In this document: positions 37,201 to 44,868 of the stretch, one piece after another | Layout: the number at the start of each line of letters is the position of its first letter | Position numbering within the stretch: the first letter of the stretch is position 1 | Source of the DNA: Arthrobacter luteolus NBRC 107841 | Lineage (GTDB): Bacteria > Actinomycetota > Actinomycetes > Actinomycetales > Micrococcaceae | DNA length: 64,000 nt | Reading direction: 5' to 3' | NCBI RefSeq assembly: GCF_001552075.1 | Contig: NZ_BCQM01000003.1 | Location: 359,473 to 423,472 of the forward strand | Made by a program: the position numbers and the translations under genes | The notes under the pieces: generated by a model | The model's input: the letters and a program-made list of their open reading frames with translations, nothing else | Database searches by the model: none | What the model was told of the DNA's origin: nothing

Positions 37201-37408
37201 CTACGACGGCAGGAACTGTGCCGGCAGCCACTGGGCGTACCACGGGGAAGTCATCCAATCGCGCTGCTACATCGTGCGCAGCGGCGGCGAGCCCTGGTAC
37301 CGGCAGGAGTCCGGAGGAAACCGCGACGCCAACAATAACGGCCTGCATATCAAGGGCATCCACACCAGCTTCGGCAACAACCCGCCGTCCGGCATGGGCC
37401 GCTGCTAG
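31286..37408 (+). CDS. giant surface protein: propeller-like head, 11 Ig/cadherin-like repeats, FN3 repeats
   Basis: A 2040-residue protein. Residues 1-44 are a basic N-terminus, a hydrophobic helix (18-38) and a possible cleavage site ASA, so it is exported and perhaps N-anchored. Residues about 45-390 look like a beta-propeller. About 400-1470 hold eleven repeats of roughly 90 residues, each starting near NxPPVAxDD and containing VLxNDxDPDGD. Residues 1470-1940 hold four or five FN3 domains. The C-terminal tail has four Cys. GTG at 31286 follows GGGGGAAG. It is the first gene of the kinase/phosphatase operon, matching the FN3 gene of the bifidobacterial PFNA cluster. It probably acts in adhesion or wall-surface sensing. 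Confidence 0.9.
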   Translation: MSLFRGAARAQSRTRRKAASVGAAVAAAGALVATAILYPGFASADVDLNDGGVWVTNGTQGMVGHLNYSARMLDGAYAANSDGFDVTQNAGTVFHTNTDQSKVSPVDVANVARGTEVQLPASATISQGGSIIAVTDPAAGAVWLTTADALPFFSDAENEPALEDSPGIAAGVSPEGHVAVAAPRDGLLYGYDVQPNGTFGEPEITKAEELRSFGDVQVAAVGRKAVAFDPELGTLVLPGGKTVILPDTRGARLQESGPESGFVVLATATALIKQPLDGSDATVTEVGSGGLPAAPVVVDSCVHAAWSGAGTYLRDCASDADDSREEIPGIGASSELVFRANRSVVVLNDINGGNIWLVLENMQLVDNWGDVIPPKQDSSDDEEESASENPVNTLPDRTGENRPPVAGDDRFGVRPGRTTILNVLDNDTDPDGDLLTVQLSGPQPTAGTVQEIYNGAGLQIVVPPEAAGTSTFNYEVRDGRGGSASASATVQVRGNTENSPPEPRRSTKILVEQGQSVSQNILNDWMDPDGDDLVLVSAEPTADGDQVRSRSDGLLTFRDIGKSQGIKDVAITVSDGTETSTGTVTFDVRPGGVLPPVTNFDHFTATVGEAVTLYPLQNDLDPAGGRLSLAKAEAEDGSEVVPDYDTGAIAFTPDAAKTYYIEYLVTNGPQSASGLIRVDAAESGRQGAPVAVRDVALLPRGGSVLVDVLGNDTDPTGGVLVVQSVSTGSSSPLDVAVLDHNILQIHDVRGLQDQSTISYTVSNGTASASGEVSVLPVEGPGTLLPPSAAADTATVRVGDVVNIPVLENDVSPTGDTLTLNPVLAQGVDPLDGQMFTAENTLRFVAGETAKTVYAIYEVRDSTGQSDSAQVRINIRPRDDERNTPPVPKNLEGRAIAGTTVRIPVPLDGLDSDGDSVFLNGIEEAPRFGAAVPGPNYIDYTASATAAGTDSFTYSVRDRLGLVNTGTVRVGIAPIAEANQKPVAVDDAVTVRPGREVAVPALQNDSDPDGDPISLDPEGVTAQNPEMNARADAGRVRFTVPAEAGSYNVRYAVRDNRGGSANGNVAVVSDPNAELLAPVARDDRVEVAEIRGRTAVDVAVLENDEDPDGVAEDLKVSVDPSRLTASAAGDRVRVELLEEAQIIPYTVQDMDGGTATAVIWVPGLSAQYPTLRSNAVLEVEAAQTLDLELAELVEVREGRTPRITEAAKVSGIGSSNRDTWVADEDTLAYTADGNYAGLGSMTFEVTDGSGPDDPDGLKATLTVLINVLPQPEQNLPPVMSPGSLEAAIGEDAVTLDLAPLASDPNPGDAGKLSFALAGQVPAGFEARLSGTVLSVSAADGATVGTLGQLGVTVTDGRSDPVAGRVDLAVLGSSRPLPVAADDSVDDAVQGRAVTVPVLDNDDNPFPETPLEIMEASADGNGTASIQGSSVVVTPAADFVGSMTVQYRVQDKTGQADRQASARILLTVQGRPDAPATPVVESTRSRTVVLAWDPPAANGAPITGYTVTGTGGFSQACPATTCTLTGLTNNVEYAFSVTATNVNGTSEPSPQSAVVRPDTQPAQPAPPVLTFGDKQLGVAWTPPANDGSPIESYDLQISPAPVSGVSQKTVPASMTQTTWTGLANGTSYRVRVQARNAAPEPSGFSDYSAAEVPAGAPAAPGSPTTARADSVGTQSQLTVDWNDTAANGAPVTHYQLRESQGSTVVRTLEAGAVSNMTVRVDNSEQNYTYAVRALNKAGWSDWGPASAPRRAVGTPDAPAAPSLAASRTGAEGRSVTITFSPLSASARNGARAEEVSYRASFSDGRSLAVSSGQEITGFSNGANISARLTAVVNSDGSSYDSPASAASSAVQVYGSPGTPTASGSNGGQGSTTATLSWGPPNQNAHDVAQVQISIDGGGWETVGANGSRSVGNGYNQDHSIRVRVLNSQGTPGAEAAASARTGAEPPPSTWSLTVGNQLPVSDRRTCMDPASGTNYDGRNCAGSHWAYHGEVIQSRCYIVRSGGEPWYRQESGGNRDANNNGLHIKGIHTSFGNNPPSGMGRC

Positions 37409-37482
37409 CCCATGACCGCACCGACCAGACCCGCCACACCCATCACACCCGCCACTCCGTCCATCTGGGGGAAATGCCAACC

Positions 37483-38454
37483 ATGTCAATGACCGAAGAA
37501 CAGGCCGCCTGGTTCGCCGAGACATTCGCCAAACTGGTGACGAACGTCGGCCAGGCCGTGCTCGGCAAGCCGGATGCCGTCCGGCTGATCCTGACCTCGA
37601 TGCTGGCGGAAGGGCATGTGCTGCTGGAGGATGCCCCCGGCACCGGTAAAACGATGCTGGCCCGGGCTCTGGCCGCCACCGTGCAGGGCACCACCTCCCG
37701 CATCCAGTTCACCCCGGATCTGCTGCCCTCCGACGTCACCGGCATCACGATTTATGACCAGAAAACCCAGGCCTTCGAATTCCACCGCGGACCGATCTTC
37801 GCGAATGTGGTGCTCGCCGACGAAATCAACCGGGCCTCGCCCAAGACCCAGTCCGCGCTGCTGGAAGTCATGGAAGAATCCCGGGTCACAGTGGACGGCA
37901 CCACCTACACGCAGGAACGGCCATTTATGGTCATCGCCACCCAGAACCCGATTGAGCAGGCCGGGACCTACCGGCTGCCGGAAGCGCAGCTGGACCGGTT
38001 CCTGATCAAGACCTCCATGGGCTATCCGGACCACGCGGCCACCGTGGAACTCCTGGCGGGCTCAGCCACGCGTGACCGCTCAGCCGCGCTGTCCGCCGTC
38101 ATCACCGCTTCCGCGGTGCGGGACATGGCCGACCTCGCAGCGACCACCCATGCCGACACCTCGGTCCTGGAATACATCGCCCACCTCACCGCCGCCACCC
38201 GCGAAGCTCCGGAAACCCGGCTGGGCGTCAGCGTCCGCGGCGCACTGGCCATGGTCCGCGCAGCGAAGGTCTGGGCGGCATCCGAGGGACGGAACTATGT
38301 GCTGCCGGACGACATTAAAATCCTGGCCCCCAGCGTCTTCACCCACCGGCTGGTGATGGACCCGGAAGCGGAGTTCGCCGGCGCCACCGCTGCAGCAGTC
38401 CTGGACCAGGTGCTCGCCTCCACGGCCGCGCCCCAGCAGCGCGTAGCCGTCTAG
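37483..38454 (+). CDS. MoxR-family AAA+ ATPase
   Basis: A 323-residue AAA+ protein. It has Walker A EDAPGTGKT, Walker B VVLADEINRASPKTQSALLEVMEE, and sensor VIATQNPIEQAGTYRLPEAQLDRF. MoxR ATPases act as chaperones for partner complexes and are typically encoded next to DUF58 and transglutaminase-like genes, as here. GGGGGA lies about 10 nt upstream of ATG 37483; an in-frame ATG at 37474 is only 1 nt from it. The gene starts 74 nt after the giant protein gene and ends 11 nt before DUF58. Confidence 0.93.
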   Translation: MSMTEEQAAWFAETFAKLVTNVGQAVLGKPDAVRLILTSMLAEGHVLLEDAPGTGKTMLARALAATVQGTTSRIQFTPDLLPSDVTGITIYDQKTQAFEFHRGPIFANVVLADEINRASPKTQSALLEVMEESRVTVDGTTYTQERPFMVIATQNPIEQAGTYRLPEAQLDRFLIKTSMGYPDHAATVELLAGSATRDRSAALSAVITASAVRDMADLAATTHADTSVLEYIAHLTAATREAPETRLGVSVRGALAMVRAAKVWAASEGRNYVLPDDIKILAPSVFTHRLVMDPEAEFAGATAAAVLDQVLASTAAPQQRVAV

Positions 38455-38465
38455 GGACACCGCCG

Positions 38466-39785
38466 GTGCACCCCCTTCTCCGTTCTGCCGCCGCGCGCCT
38501 GCGCGCCGCCGCCGGCACTGTCCGGGCAGCCCTGCCTGCCGCGCGCCTGCAGGCAGCTGCCGGCGGGCCCCGCACCCGGGCCGCCCGCCGCCGCCTCGGC
38601 AGGGCCGCGCGCCGGATCGGCAGCGGAGCGTCCGCCGCAGCGCGAAGCGTGACATCCCTGGGCTGGACGGTGGCCGGACTGATGCTGGCGTGCTGGCTGG
38701 CCGGGGGACTGCTGGGCTGGCGGGAACTGCTGCTCGCGGCCGCGCTGCTGACTGTTGTCCTGGCCGCTGCCACGGGCTTCATCATCGGCCGCCAGGCCTA
38801 CGCTGTGCGTCTGGATCTGGCCCGGACCCGGGTGGCCGTGGGGGACGACGCCGTCGGATCCCTGACCATCAGCAACCCCGGCGGCCGCCTGCTCATGCCG
38901 GCCACGCTGGAACTGCCCGTCGGCGCGGCCACCGCCGTGTTTGACCTGCCGCGCATGGCCCCGGGCGCCGAACACGAGGAGCTCTTCCGGATTCCCACGC
39001 AGAAGCGCGCCATGATCGTGGTGGGGCCGGTGGAATCCGTCCGGCAGGACCCGTTTGCGCTGATGGGACGGCGGTTGGTCTGGACCGACCCGGTGGACCT
39101 GTTTGTCCATCCGCGGACCGTGGGCCTGCAGGGGTCCGCAACCGGCTTCATCAAGGACCTCGAAGGCCTGCCCACCCGGGAACTGTCCACTGCCGACGTC
39201 GCGTTCCATGCCCTGCGCGAATATGTTCCCGGTGATGACCGCCGGCATATCCACTGGAAAACCACTGCCCGCACGGGCACCTTGATGGTCCGGCAGTTCG
39301 AGGAGACCCGCCGTTCCCATCTGGCCGTTGCCCTGTCCACCAATCTGGCCGAATATTCCTCCGCGCAGGACTTTGAGCTGGCGGTGTCGGTGGCCGGGTC
39401 GCTGGGATTGCAGGCCATCCGTGAACAGCGGGACCTCACCGTTCTCACCCAGGACGGGCCACTGCGCAGTGGCAGCGCGCGGATCCTGCTGGATGAACTG
39501 ACCCGGGTGGACGGCACCGAGCGGCGGCAGGGAACCCGCGAACTCGCTGCCCTGACCGCTGACGCCGTGCCCAACGCCTCGGTGGTCATCCTCGTGACCG
39601 GCACGGACGTGAGCGCATCGGTCCTGCGGTCCGCGGCCGCCGCCATCGCCCCGGGCATCCGCTGCCTCGCCGTGCGCTGCGCCGAAGGCCAGCAGCCCGG
39701 GCGCCGGGACATCGCCGACCTGACCGTCCTGTCCTGCGGGGATCTGGACGGCCTGCCCGCGCTGGTGCGGAAGGGGACCGCATGA
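38466..39785 (+). CDS. DUF58 domain membrane protein
   Basis: A 439-residue protein. It has a basic Ala/Arg-rich N-terminus and two adjacent membrane helices (LGWTVAGLMLACWLAGGLLG, LLLAAALLTVVLAAATGFIIG). A beta-rich region follows, then the DUF58 signature REYVPGDDRRHIHWKTTAR with a VWA-like continuation. In MoxR systems DUF58 proteins are the usual ATPase partner. The start is GTG at 38466 and the stop overlaps the transglutaminase-fold gene (ATGA). Confidence 0.9.
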   Translation: MHPLLRSAAARLRAAAGTVRAALPAARLQAAAGGPRTRAARRRLGRAARRIGSGASAAARSVTSLGWTVAGLMLACWLAGGLLGWRELLLAAALLTVVLAAATGFIIGRQAYAVRLDLARTRVAVGDDAVGSLTISNPGGRLLMPATLELPVGAATAVFDLPRMAPGAEHEELFRIPTQKRAMIVVGPVESVRQDPFALMGRRLVWTDPVDLFVHPRTVGLQGSATGFIKDLEGLPTRELSTADVAFHALREYVPGDDRRHIHWKTTARTGTLMVRQFEETRRSHLAVALSTNLAEYSSAQDFELAVSVAGSLGLQAIREQRDLTVLTQDGPLRSGSARILLDELTRVDGTERRQGTRELAALTADAVPNASVVILVTGTDVSASVLRSAAAAIAPGIRCLAVRCAEGQQPGRRDIADLTVLSCGDLDGLPALVRKGTA

Positions 39786-42319
39786 GCGTCGACGCCCCGC
39801 GCCGGAACCGGATCCGCCAGCCGGCTCCCCGGGTCTCCGCCGCAGCCCTGCTGCGGACCGGACTGCTGCGGCCAGGCCTGGAAGCCGCCGCGCTGGTACT
39901 GCTTTTGCTCGCCGGGCTGCTGGGCTTCGGCCCCACCTTCGGCTCAGATCCCCGCTACCTCGTGGCCGGAATCGGGGGCATTGTGCTGGGGCTGCTGCTG
40001 GCCGGCGCGGCAACAGTGCGCGGCTGGGGAGCCTGGACCACGGCCGGAGCGGCCACCGCAACCTATCTGGTGCTCGGCTCGGCCCTGGCTGCGCCGGTGG
40101 AAGCCGCCGCCGGAGTGCTGCCCACCTTCGCATCGCTGCGGGTGCTGGTCTTCGGCGTCGTCTTCGCCTGGAAGGACCTGCTGACCGTCGCTGCCCCGGT
40201 GGGTACCGCCGGCGGGATGCTGGTGGTGCCCTTTCTGCTCAGCCTGGCCTGCGCGCTGGCTGCCGGGCTGCTGTGCTGGCGGGTCCGCCGCCCGTACTGG
40301 CCCGCCGCGCCGGTACTGGCGCTGTTTGCTGCCGGCATCGCTTTCGGCACCAAACACGCCCCTCTGCCGGGGTTCCGGGCGGTGCTGCTGGCGGCCGGGC
40401 TCCTGGCCTTTCTGGCCTACCGCCGCCGGTCCGCCCAGCGCCGCGCGGCCGCCGGAGGTTCTGTCACCGGAGGCGCCGCCGGCGCCCCGGATTCCATTGT
40501 TGTCGACAGCGCTCCGGCGCGGGCGGCACGGATCCGGCGGACCGCCTACGGCGCTGCCGTACTCGCCGGCGCGGCTGTCCTGTCCCTGGCTGCCGCACCC
40601 CTGCTTGGGGTGGACGCGGAACGCAGGGTGCTGCGCGACGCCGTCGAACCGCCTGTGGACCTGTTCAACTATCCCAGTCCGCTCACCGACTTCCGCCGCT
40701 ACGTCAAGGACAACGCGGATACCCCGCTTTTCAGTGTGGAAGGGCTGCCCGAGGGCCAGCGGGTGCGGCTCGCGGCCATGGACGCGTACGACGGTGTGGT
40801 CTATGACGTGAGTACGGAGTCGGAGGGCGGGTATGCCCGGGTGGGTGATGCCGGGACCCTGGGCGGCGCGCAGGAGTCCGGGCGGGGTGCTGAGACGACC
40901 CTGCGGTTCACCATCAGCGGCTATAACGGTGTGTGGCTGCCGGCCGGAGGCGAGGTCCAGGCACTGCGCACCTCCGGGGAACGCGGGCAGGATGTTGCCG
41001 GCGGCCTGTATTACGACGCCGGTTCCGCCACGCTGCTGACCGCCGCCGGTGTGGGGGACGGGGACACCTACGAAGCCCGGGTCCTGTTCCCCGAGGAGTA
41101 CGACGACGCGCAGCTGGCCCAGTACGGGTTCGCCGGCTCGGTGCAGCCGCGGCTGCAGGGCGAACCCCCGATCATCGGTGTCAAAGCCACCGAATACGCA
41201 GGCGAGGAGACCACGCCCATCCAGCGGGTGCGGCGGCTGCAGCAGATCCTGGCTACGGAAGGCTACTTCAGCAACGGCAAGGACGGCGAGACCCCGTCCC
41301 TTCCGGGGCACGGCGCCGCCCGGATGGTACGCCTGCTCGACGCCGAGCAGATGGTGGGTGACGACGAACAGTACGCCACCGCGATGGCACTGATGGCCCG
41401 GAAGCTGGGTATCCCCGCCCGGGTGGTGATGGGTTTCTACCCGGACTGGGAAGATCTGGGATCAGCGCCGGAGAAGATTGAGATCACCGGCGACGATGTG
41501 CACGCCTGGGTGGAGATCGAGTTCGACCGGGTCGGCTGGGTGCCGTTCTTCCCCACCCCGGACGAGGATAACGAGCCGGTTCCACCGCAGCAGCAGCCCA
41601 AATCCACGCCGAAGCCGCAGGTTCTGCAGCCTCCGCCTCCGCCTCAGGAACCGGCTGAACTCCCGCCGGACACCGCGGCCGATCCGCAGGACGCGGAGCA
41701 GAAGGAAGACGATCTCTGGCAGACCGTCTCGGGTCTGCTGCGTGTGCTGGCCGTGGCGTCGCTGCCCCTGGTTGTGCTCTTTGGCCCGCTCCTGGTGATT
41801 CTGCTGCTCAAGCGGCGGCGGAGGAAACAGCGGCGGACCGCCGGAGGGCCCGCGCAGCGGGTTGCCGGCGGCTGGCGCGAAGTGCTCAGCGCTGCCGCGG
41901 ACCACGGTGTCCTGCTGACCGGACGGCAGACCCGCAGGGAGGACGCCGCCGTGCTGGGCAGGGCATTCCCCTCCGGAGCGGCAGCCACGTCCGCTCTGGC
42001 GCGGCGGGCCGATGCCGGGATCTTCGGCCCCGGAGACCCGGCCGAAGCCGAGGTGCAGGCGTACTGGCAGGAGGTTGAGGAGCTGCGCGGGCAGCTCGAC
42101 GGGTCCGTGGGGTTCTGGTCCCGGCAGCGGGCCCGCTACTCCCTGCGCTCGCTGCGCCTTGACTGGCGAACCGGCCGGCGGACGAACCGGCTGCGGGTTG
42201 ACCGCCGCAGCAGCCTGTGGCCCAGTCAGCAGCCTGACGGGAAGCGGTCCGGACTGCGCGCAGCGTTTTCCGCCATGACCCGCCGCCGCAGCACTGCTGA
42301 TGAGGGGGAGGTCCGTTAG
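39782..42319 (+). CDS. TgpA-like membrane protein with transglutaminase fold, catalytic Cys replaced
   Basis: An 845-residue protein. It has a hydrophobic N-terminal half with about six or seven helices, then an extracellular transglutaminase-like domain (about 440-610), a Pro-rich linker (PPQQQPKSTPKPQVLQPPPP), a final helix and a cytoplasmic tail. The catalytic region reads MVGDDEQYATAMALMARKLG, where family members have GDCEQ: Asp 528 stands in place of the nucleophilic Cys. DDVHAWVE keeps the His. It is therefore probably a non-catalytic binding domain. In the PFNA cluster this position is the tgm gene. Overlaps DUF58. Confidence 0.9.
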   Translation: MSVDAPRRNRIRQPAPRVSAAALLRTGLLRPGLEAAALVLLLLAGLLGFGPTFGSDPRYLVAGIGGIVLGLLLAGAATVRGWGAWTTAGAATATYLVLGSALAAPVEAAAGVLPTFASLRVLVFGVVFAWKDLLTVAAPVGTAGGMLVVPFLLSLACALAAGLLCWRVRRPYWPAAPVLALFAAGIAFGTKHAPLPGFRAVLLAAGLLAFLAYRRRSAQRRAAAGGSVTGGAAGAPDSIVVDSAPARAARIRRTAYGAAVLAGAAVLSLAAAPLLGVDAERRVLRDAVEPPVDLFNYPSPLTDFRRYVKDNADTPLFSVEGLPEGQRVRLAAMDAYDGVVYDVSTESEGGYARVGDAGTLGGAQESGRGAETTLRFTISGYNGVWLPAGGEVQALRTSGERGQDVAGGLYYDAGSATLLTAAGVGDGDTYEARVLFPEEYDDAQLAQYGFAGSVQPRLQGEPPIIGVKATEYAGEETTPIQRVRRLQQILATEGYFSNGKDGETPSLPGHGAARMVRLLDAEQMVGDDEQYATAMALMARKLGIPARVVMGFYPDWEDLGSAPEKIEITGDDVHAWVEIEFDRVGWVPFFPTPDEDNEPVPPQQQPKSTPKPQVLQPPPPPQEPAELPPDTAADPQDAEQKEDDLWQTVSGLLRVLAVASLPLVVLFGPLLVILLLKRRRRKQRRTAGGPAQRVAGGWREVLSAAADHGVLLTGRQTRREDAAVLGRAFPSGAAATSALARRADAGIFGPGDPAEAEVQAYWQEVEELRGQLDGSVGFWSRQRARYSLRSLRLDWRTGRRTNRLRVDRRSSLWPSQQPDGKRSGLRAAFSAMTRRRSTADEGEVR

Positions 42320-42391
42320 GGTAATGGGAAGAGCAGTTAGGCACATCACTACAGCCGCATCATCACAGTGCAGCTTCCGGATAGGGCGTGA

Positions 42392-43276
42392 ATGAACTCC
42401 GACGAAACGACATCTGAGGCGTTGGAACTCCAAGCAGTCTTCGGCTATGCCTCAGACCGCGGTCTGAGACGGGAACTGAACGAGGACTCACTGATCGCCG
42501 CTGATCCCATCTTTGCCGTCGCAGACGGTATGGGCGGACACGAAGCCGGCGAGGTCGCCAGCAGCATCTGCGTGCGCACCCTGGGCGATTCCCGGATTGT
42601 CGGGGAGCACCTGCCTGAGGTACCGGCCGCCGAGGTGGAGGAACTGCTGGCAAAAGCCGACCGGCAGATCCGGGAGGCTACCGGAGGCCGCGCCGGCACC
42701 ACGCTCACCGGAGCGGTGCTGGTCCAGGAGGAGTCCCAGCCGTACTGGCTGGTATTCAACGTCGGAGACTCCCGCACCTACCGGCTCTCCCGAGGTGTGC
42801 TGGAGCAGATCACCGTGGACCACAGCGAAGTCCAGGAACTCGTGGACCTTGGCCAAATCACCCCGGATGAGGCACTGGTCCATCCGCGCCGCCACGTGGT
42901 GACCCGTGCCCTTGGCACCGGTAACGACACCAATGCCGATTTCTGGCTGATCCCGGTGGAGCCGGGCGACAGGCTGCTGGTCTGCTCCGACGGCTTGACC
43001 GGAGAGGTCAGCGACGGGCATATCTTCCAGATCCTCTCCGCCGTAGCCAACCCGCAGGACGCCTGCTCGGCGCTGGTCCAGGCCGCACTGCGCGCCGGCG
43101 GCCGGGACAACGTGACCGTCCTGGTGATTGACGCCGAATCGGGCGCCGGCAACCCGGACTCCGGAGCGATCACGCTGCCCGGCCCCGCAGTACGGGAACC
43201 AGAGCAGCCCGATGCCTCCGGTCCCGGGACGCCCAGGGCTGACCCGGCACCGGAAACGGCTGAAAACGGCCAGTGA
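42392..43276 (+). CDS. PP2C-family Ser/Thr protein phosphatase (PrpC/PstP-like)
   Basis: A 294-residue phosphatase. It has the metal motifs NEDSLIA, FAVADGMGGHEAGE, VFNVGDSRTYRL, LLVCSDGLTGE and GGRDNVTVLVID, all intact. The C-terminal tail of about 45 residues is low-complexity. It dephosphorylates targets of the kinase encoded two genes downstream and is the prpC position of the PFNA order. There is no membrane helix. It ends at 43276, overlapping the FHA gene by one base. Confidence 0.95.
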   Translation: MNSDETTSEALELQAVFGYASDRGLRRELNEDSLIAADPIFAVADGMGGHEAGEVASSICVRTLGDSRIVGEHLPEVPAAEVEELLAKADRQIREATGGRAGTTLTGAVLVQEESQPYWLVFNVGDSRTYRLSRGVLEQITVDHSEVQELVDLGQITPDEALVHPRRHVVTRALGTGNDTNADFWLIPVEPGDRLLVCSDGLTGEVSDGHIFQILSAVANPQDACSALVQAALRAGGRDNVTVLVIDAESGAGNPDSGAITLPGPAVREPEQPDASGPGTPRADPAPETAENGQ

Positions 43277-44868
43277 TGGAAGGCCTGCGGTACCGCCCGG
43301 GGGCCTGGATCGCCCTGGCCCGGAATTCCCGGCTTGTCCTGCTGCCTCCGGGCAGCGGTCAGGCCCGGGTAAATGAAGTCTGGGATGTCCTCTCCGGCGA
43401 TGCGTCACTGGATGCCGTTTTTGAAGCCATCACCGGGGGACTGGCCGGTTCGCTGAGCCACCTGCCGCCCTTTGGTTTGGTGTCCGTGGATGACCGGATG
43501 CACGTGCTGCTGCGCGGACCGCTGGAACTGGCTATCAGCGAAGACAACTCCTCCATCTCCGGTGCGCACCTGCGTACCTGGAGTGAGCAGGTGCTGCCCG
43601 CTGACGGGCACGCCGTGCTGACGGTCACCGATGCCCGGGACGACGCCGTTGACTCCCCGCTGCTCCTGACGCTGCGGGAGGGGATGGCCACCGTGTCGCA
43701 GCTTGAGCTCGACCTTGGTGCCGCCCGCATATTCCTGCCGTCGGCTTCCGCAGCTGTTCCCGCGTCAACGCCCGGCGCTTCACGGACCACCCTCCCACCG
43801 ACCGCCGTCCCGCCGACTACCGTCCCGCCAAGCGCCGCAGCTCCCACCGCCGACGCTCCAACCGCCGCCGTCCCGCCCGTGCCGTCCCCTGCCACGTCAT
43901 CGGTTCCACCGCTGCCTCCGGCGGCACCGGCAACCGCTGTACCGCCGGTGCCACCAGCTGTGCCGGCTGCGGCCGCCGCCGCTCCACGCGTTGCTGAAGT
44001 CCCGGTACGGACCCGGCAACCGGATCAGTCCGGAGCCGAGTCCGTCACCCCTGACCTGAGCGACGCCGTGCCGTGGCTGAAACTCACCCCGCCGCCGGTG
44101 TCCTCGGCGGACGTGCCGCGCCCGGTCTCCGAGGCAGCTGCCGACGAAGGGGAGCCGACGGAAACCCTGCCGCCGGTCACCGAGGACCATGACGGAGACA
44201 CCATCATGGGCTTCAATCCCCAGCCCGGAACCCCGCTGCCCGGCACCCCGCAGCCAGGCGCTCCGGAGGAAGGAACCCAAGGCCAGCGAGATGCTGAAGC
44301 CAACGGCGGGGAAGACACATCCACGATCCGCTCTGCCCGCGCCGGCTCACCCGGCCCCGGCACGGGAGCCCCCGGCGCCGCGGATCCCGGCGCCGCCCCG
44401 GCCGGAACCGGGCCAACTGTCCTGGCCCGGGAATGCCCGCACGGGCATGTTAATCCGCCGACCGCCGGAAGCTGCCGGACCTGCGGTGCTGAGCTGTCCG
44501 GTGAACCGCGGCCGGTCCCGCGGCCGAGCCTTGGCACCATGCGGCTCTCCACCGGTCCGGTCTATGAACTTGACCGTAACGCCATCATCGGCAGGCAGCC
44601 CTCCGCGTCGCGGGTCCAGGGGGCGGCGCTCCCGCGGATGGTCCAGGTGCCGAGCGAAAGCGGCGATATCTCCCGGTCACACGCGGAAATCCGGCTTGAG
44701 GGCTGGCACGTTATGCTGCGGGATCTGTTCTCGACCAACGGCACGGTGTTGATCCGGGAAGGGCAGCTGCCCCGCCGTCTTGCGCAGGGCGAAGCAGCCA
44801 TCCTGCTGGACGGGGACATCGCTGAGCTGGGGGACAACGTTTCGATCCGGTTTGAGGGACTGGCATGA
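43276..44868 (+). CDS. FHA-domain protein with zinc-ribbon and long disordered linker
   Basis: A 530-residue protein. Residues 1-160 form a globular domain of unknown type (starts MEGLRYRPGAWIALARNSRLVLLP). A Pro/Ala/Thr-rich linker follows (about 160-400) with candidate phospho-Thr sites (TETLPPVTED). A four-Cys/His ribbon reads CPHGHVNPPTAGSCRTCG. The C-terminal FHA domain has IIGRQPS, SRSHAEIRLEG and DLFSTNGT. FHA binds phosphothreonine, so it is the likely reader of the kinase next door, with which it overlaps (ATGA). GTG at 43273 is an alternative start. Confidence 0.9.
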   Translation: MEGLRYRPGAWIALARNSRLVLLPPGSGQARVNEVWDVLSGDASLDAVFEAITGGLAGSLSHLPPFGLVSVDDRMHVLLRGPLELAISEDNSSISGAHLRTWSEQVLPADGHAVLTVTDARDDAVDSPLLLTLREGMATVSQLELDLGAARIFLPSASAAVPASTPGASRTTLPPTAVPPTTVPPSAAAPTADAPTAAVPPVPSPATSSVPPLPPAAPATAVPPVPPAVPAAAAAAPRVAEVPVRTRQPDQSGAESVTPDLSDAVPWLKLTPPPVSSADVPRPVSEAAADEGEPTETLPPVTEDHDGDTIMGFNPQPGTPLPGTPQPGAPEEGTQGQRDAEANGGEDTSTIRSARAGSPGPGTGAPGAADPGAAPAGTGPTVLARECPHGHVNPPTAGSCRTCGAELSGEPRPVPRPSLGTMRLSTGPVYELDRNAIIGRQPSASRVQGAALPRMVQVPSESGDISRSHAEIRLEGWHVMLRDLFSTNGTVLIREGQLPRRLAQGEAAILLDGDIAELGDNVSIRFEGLA

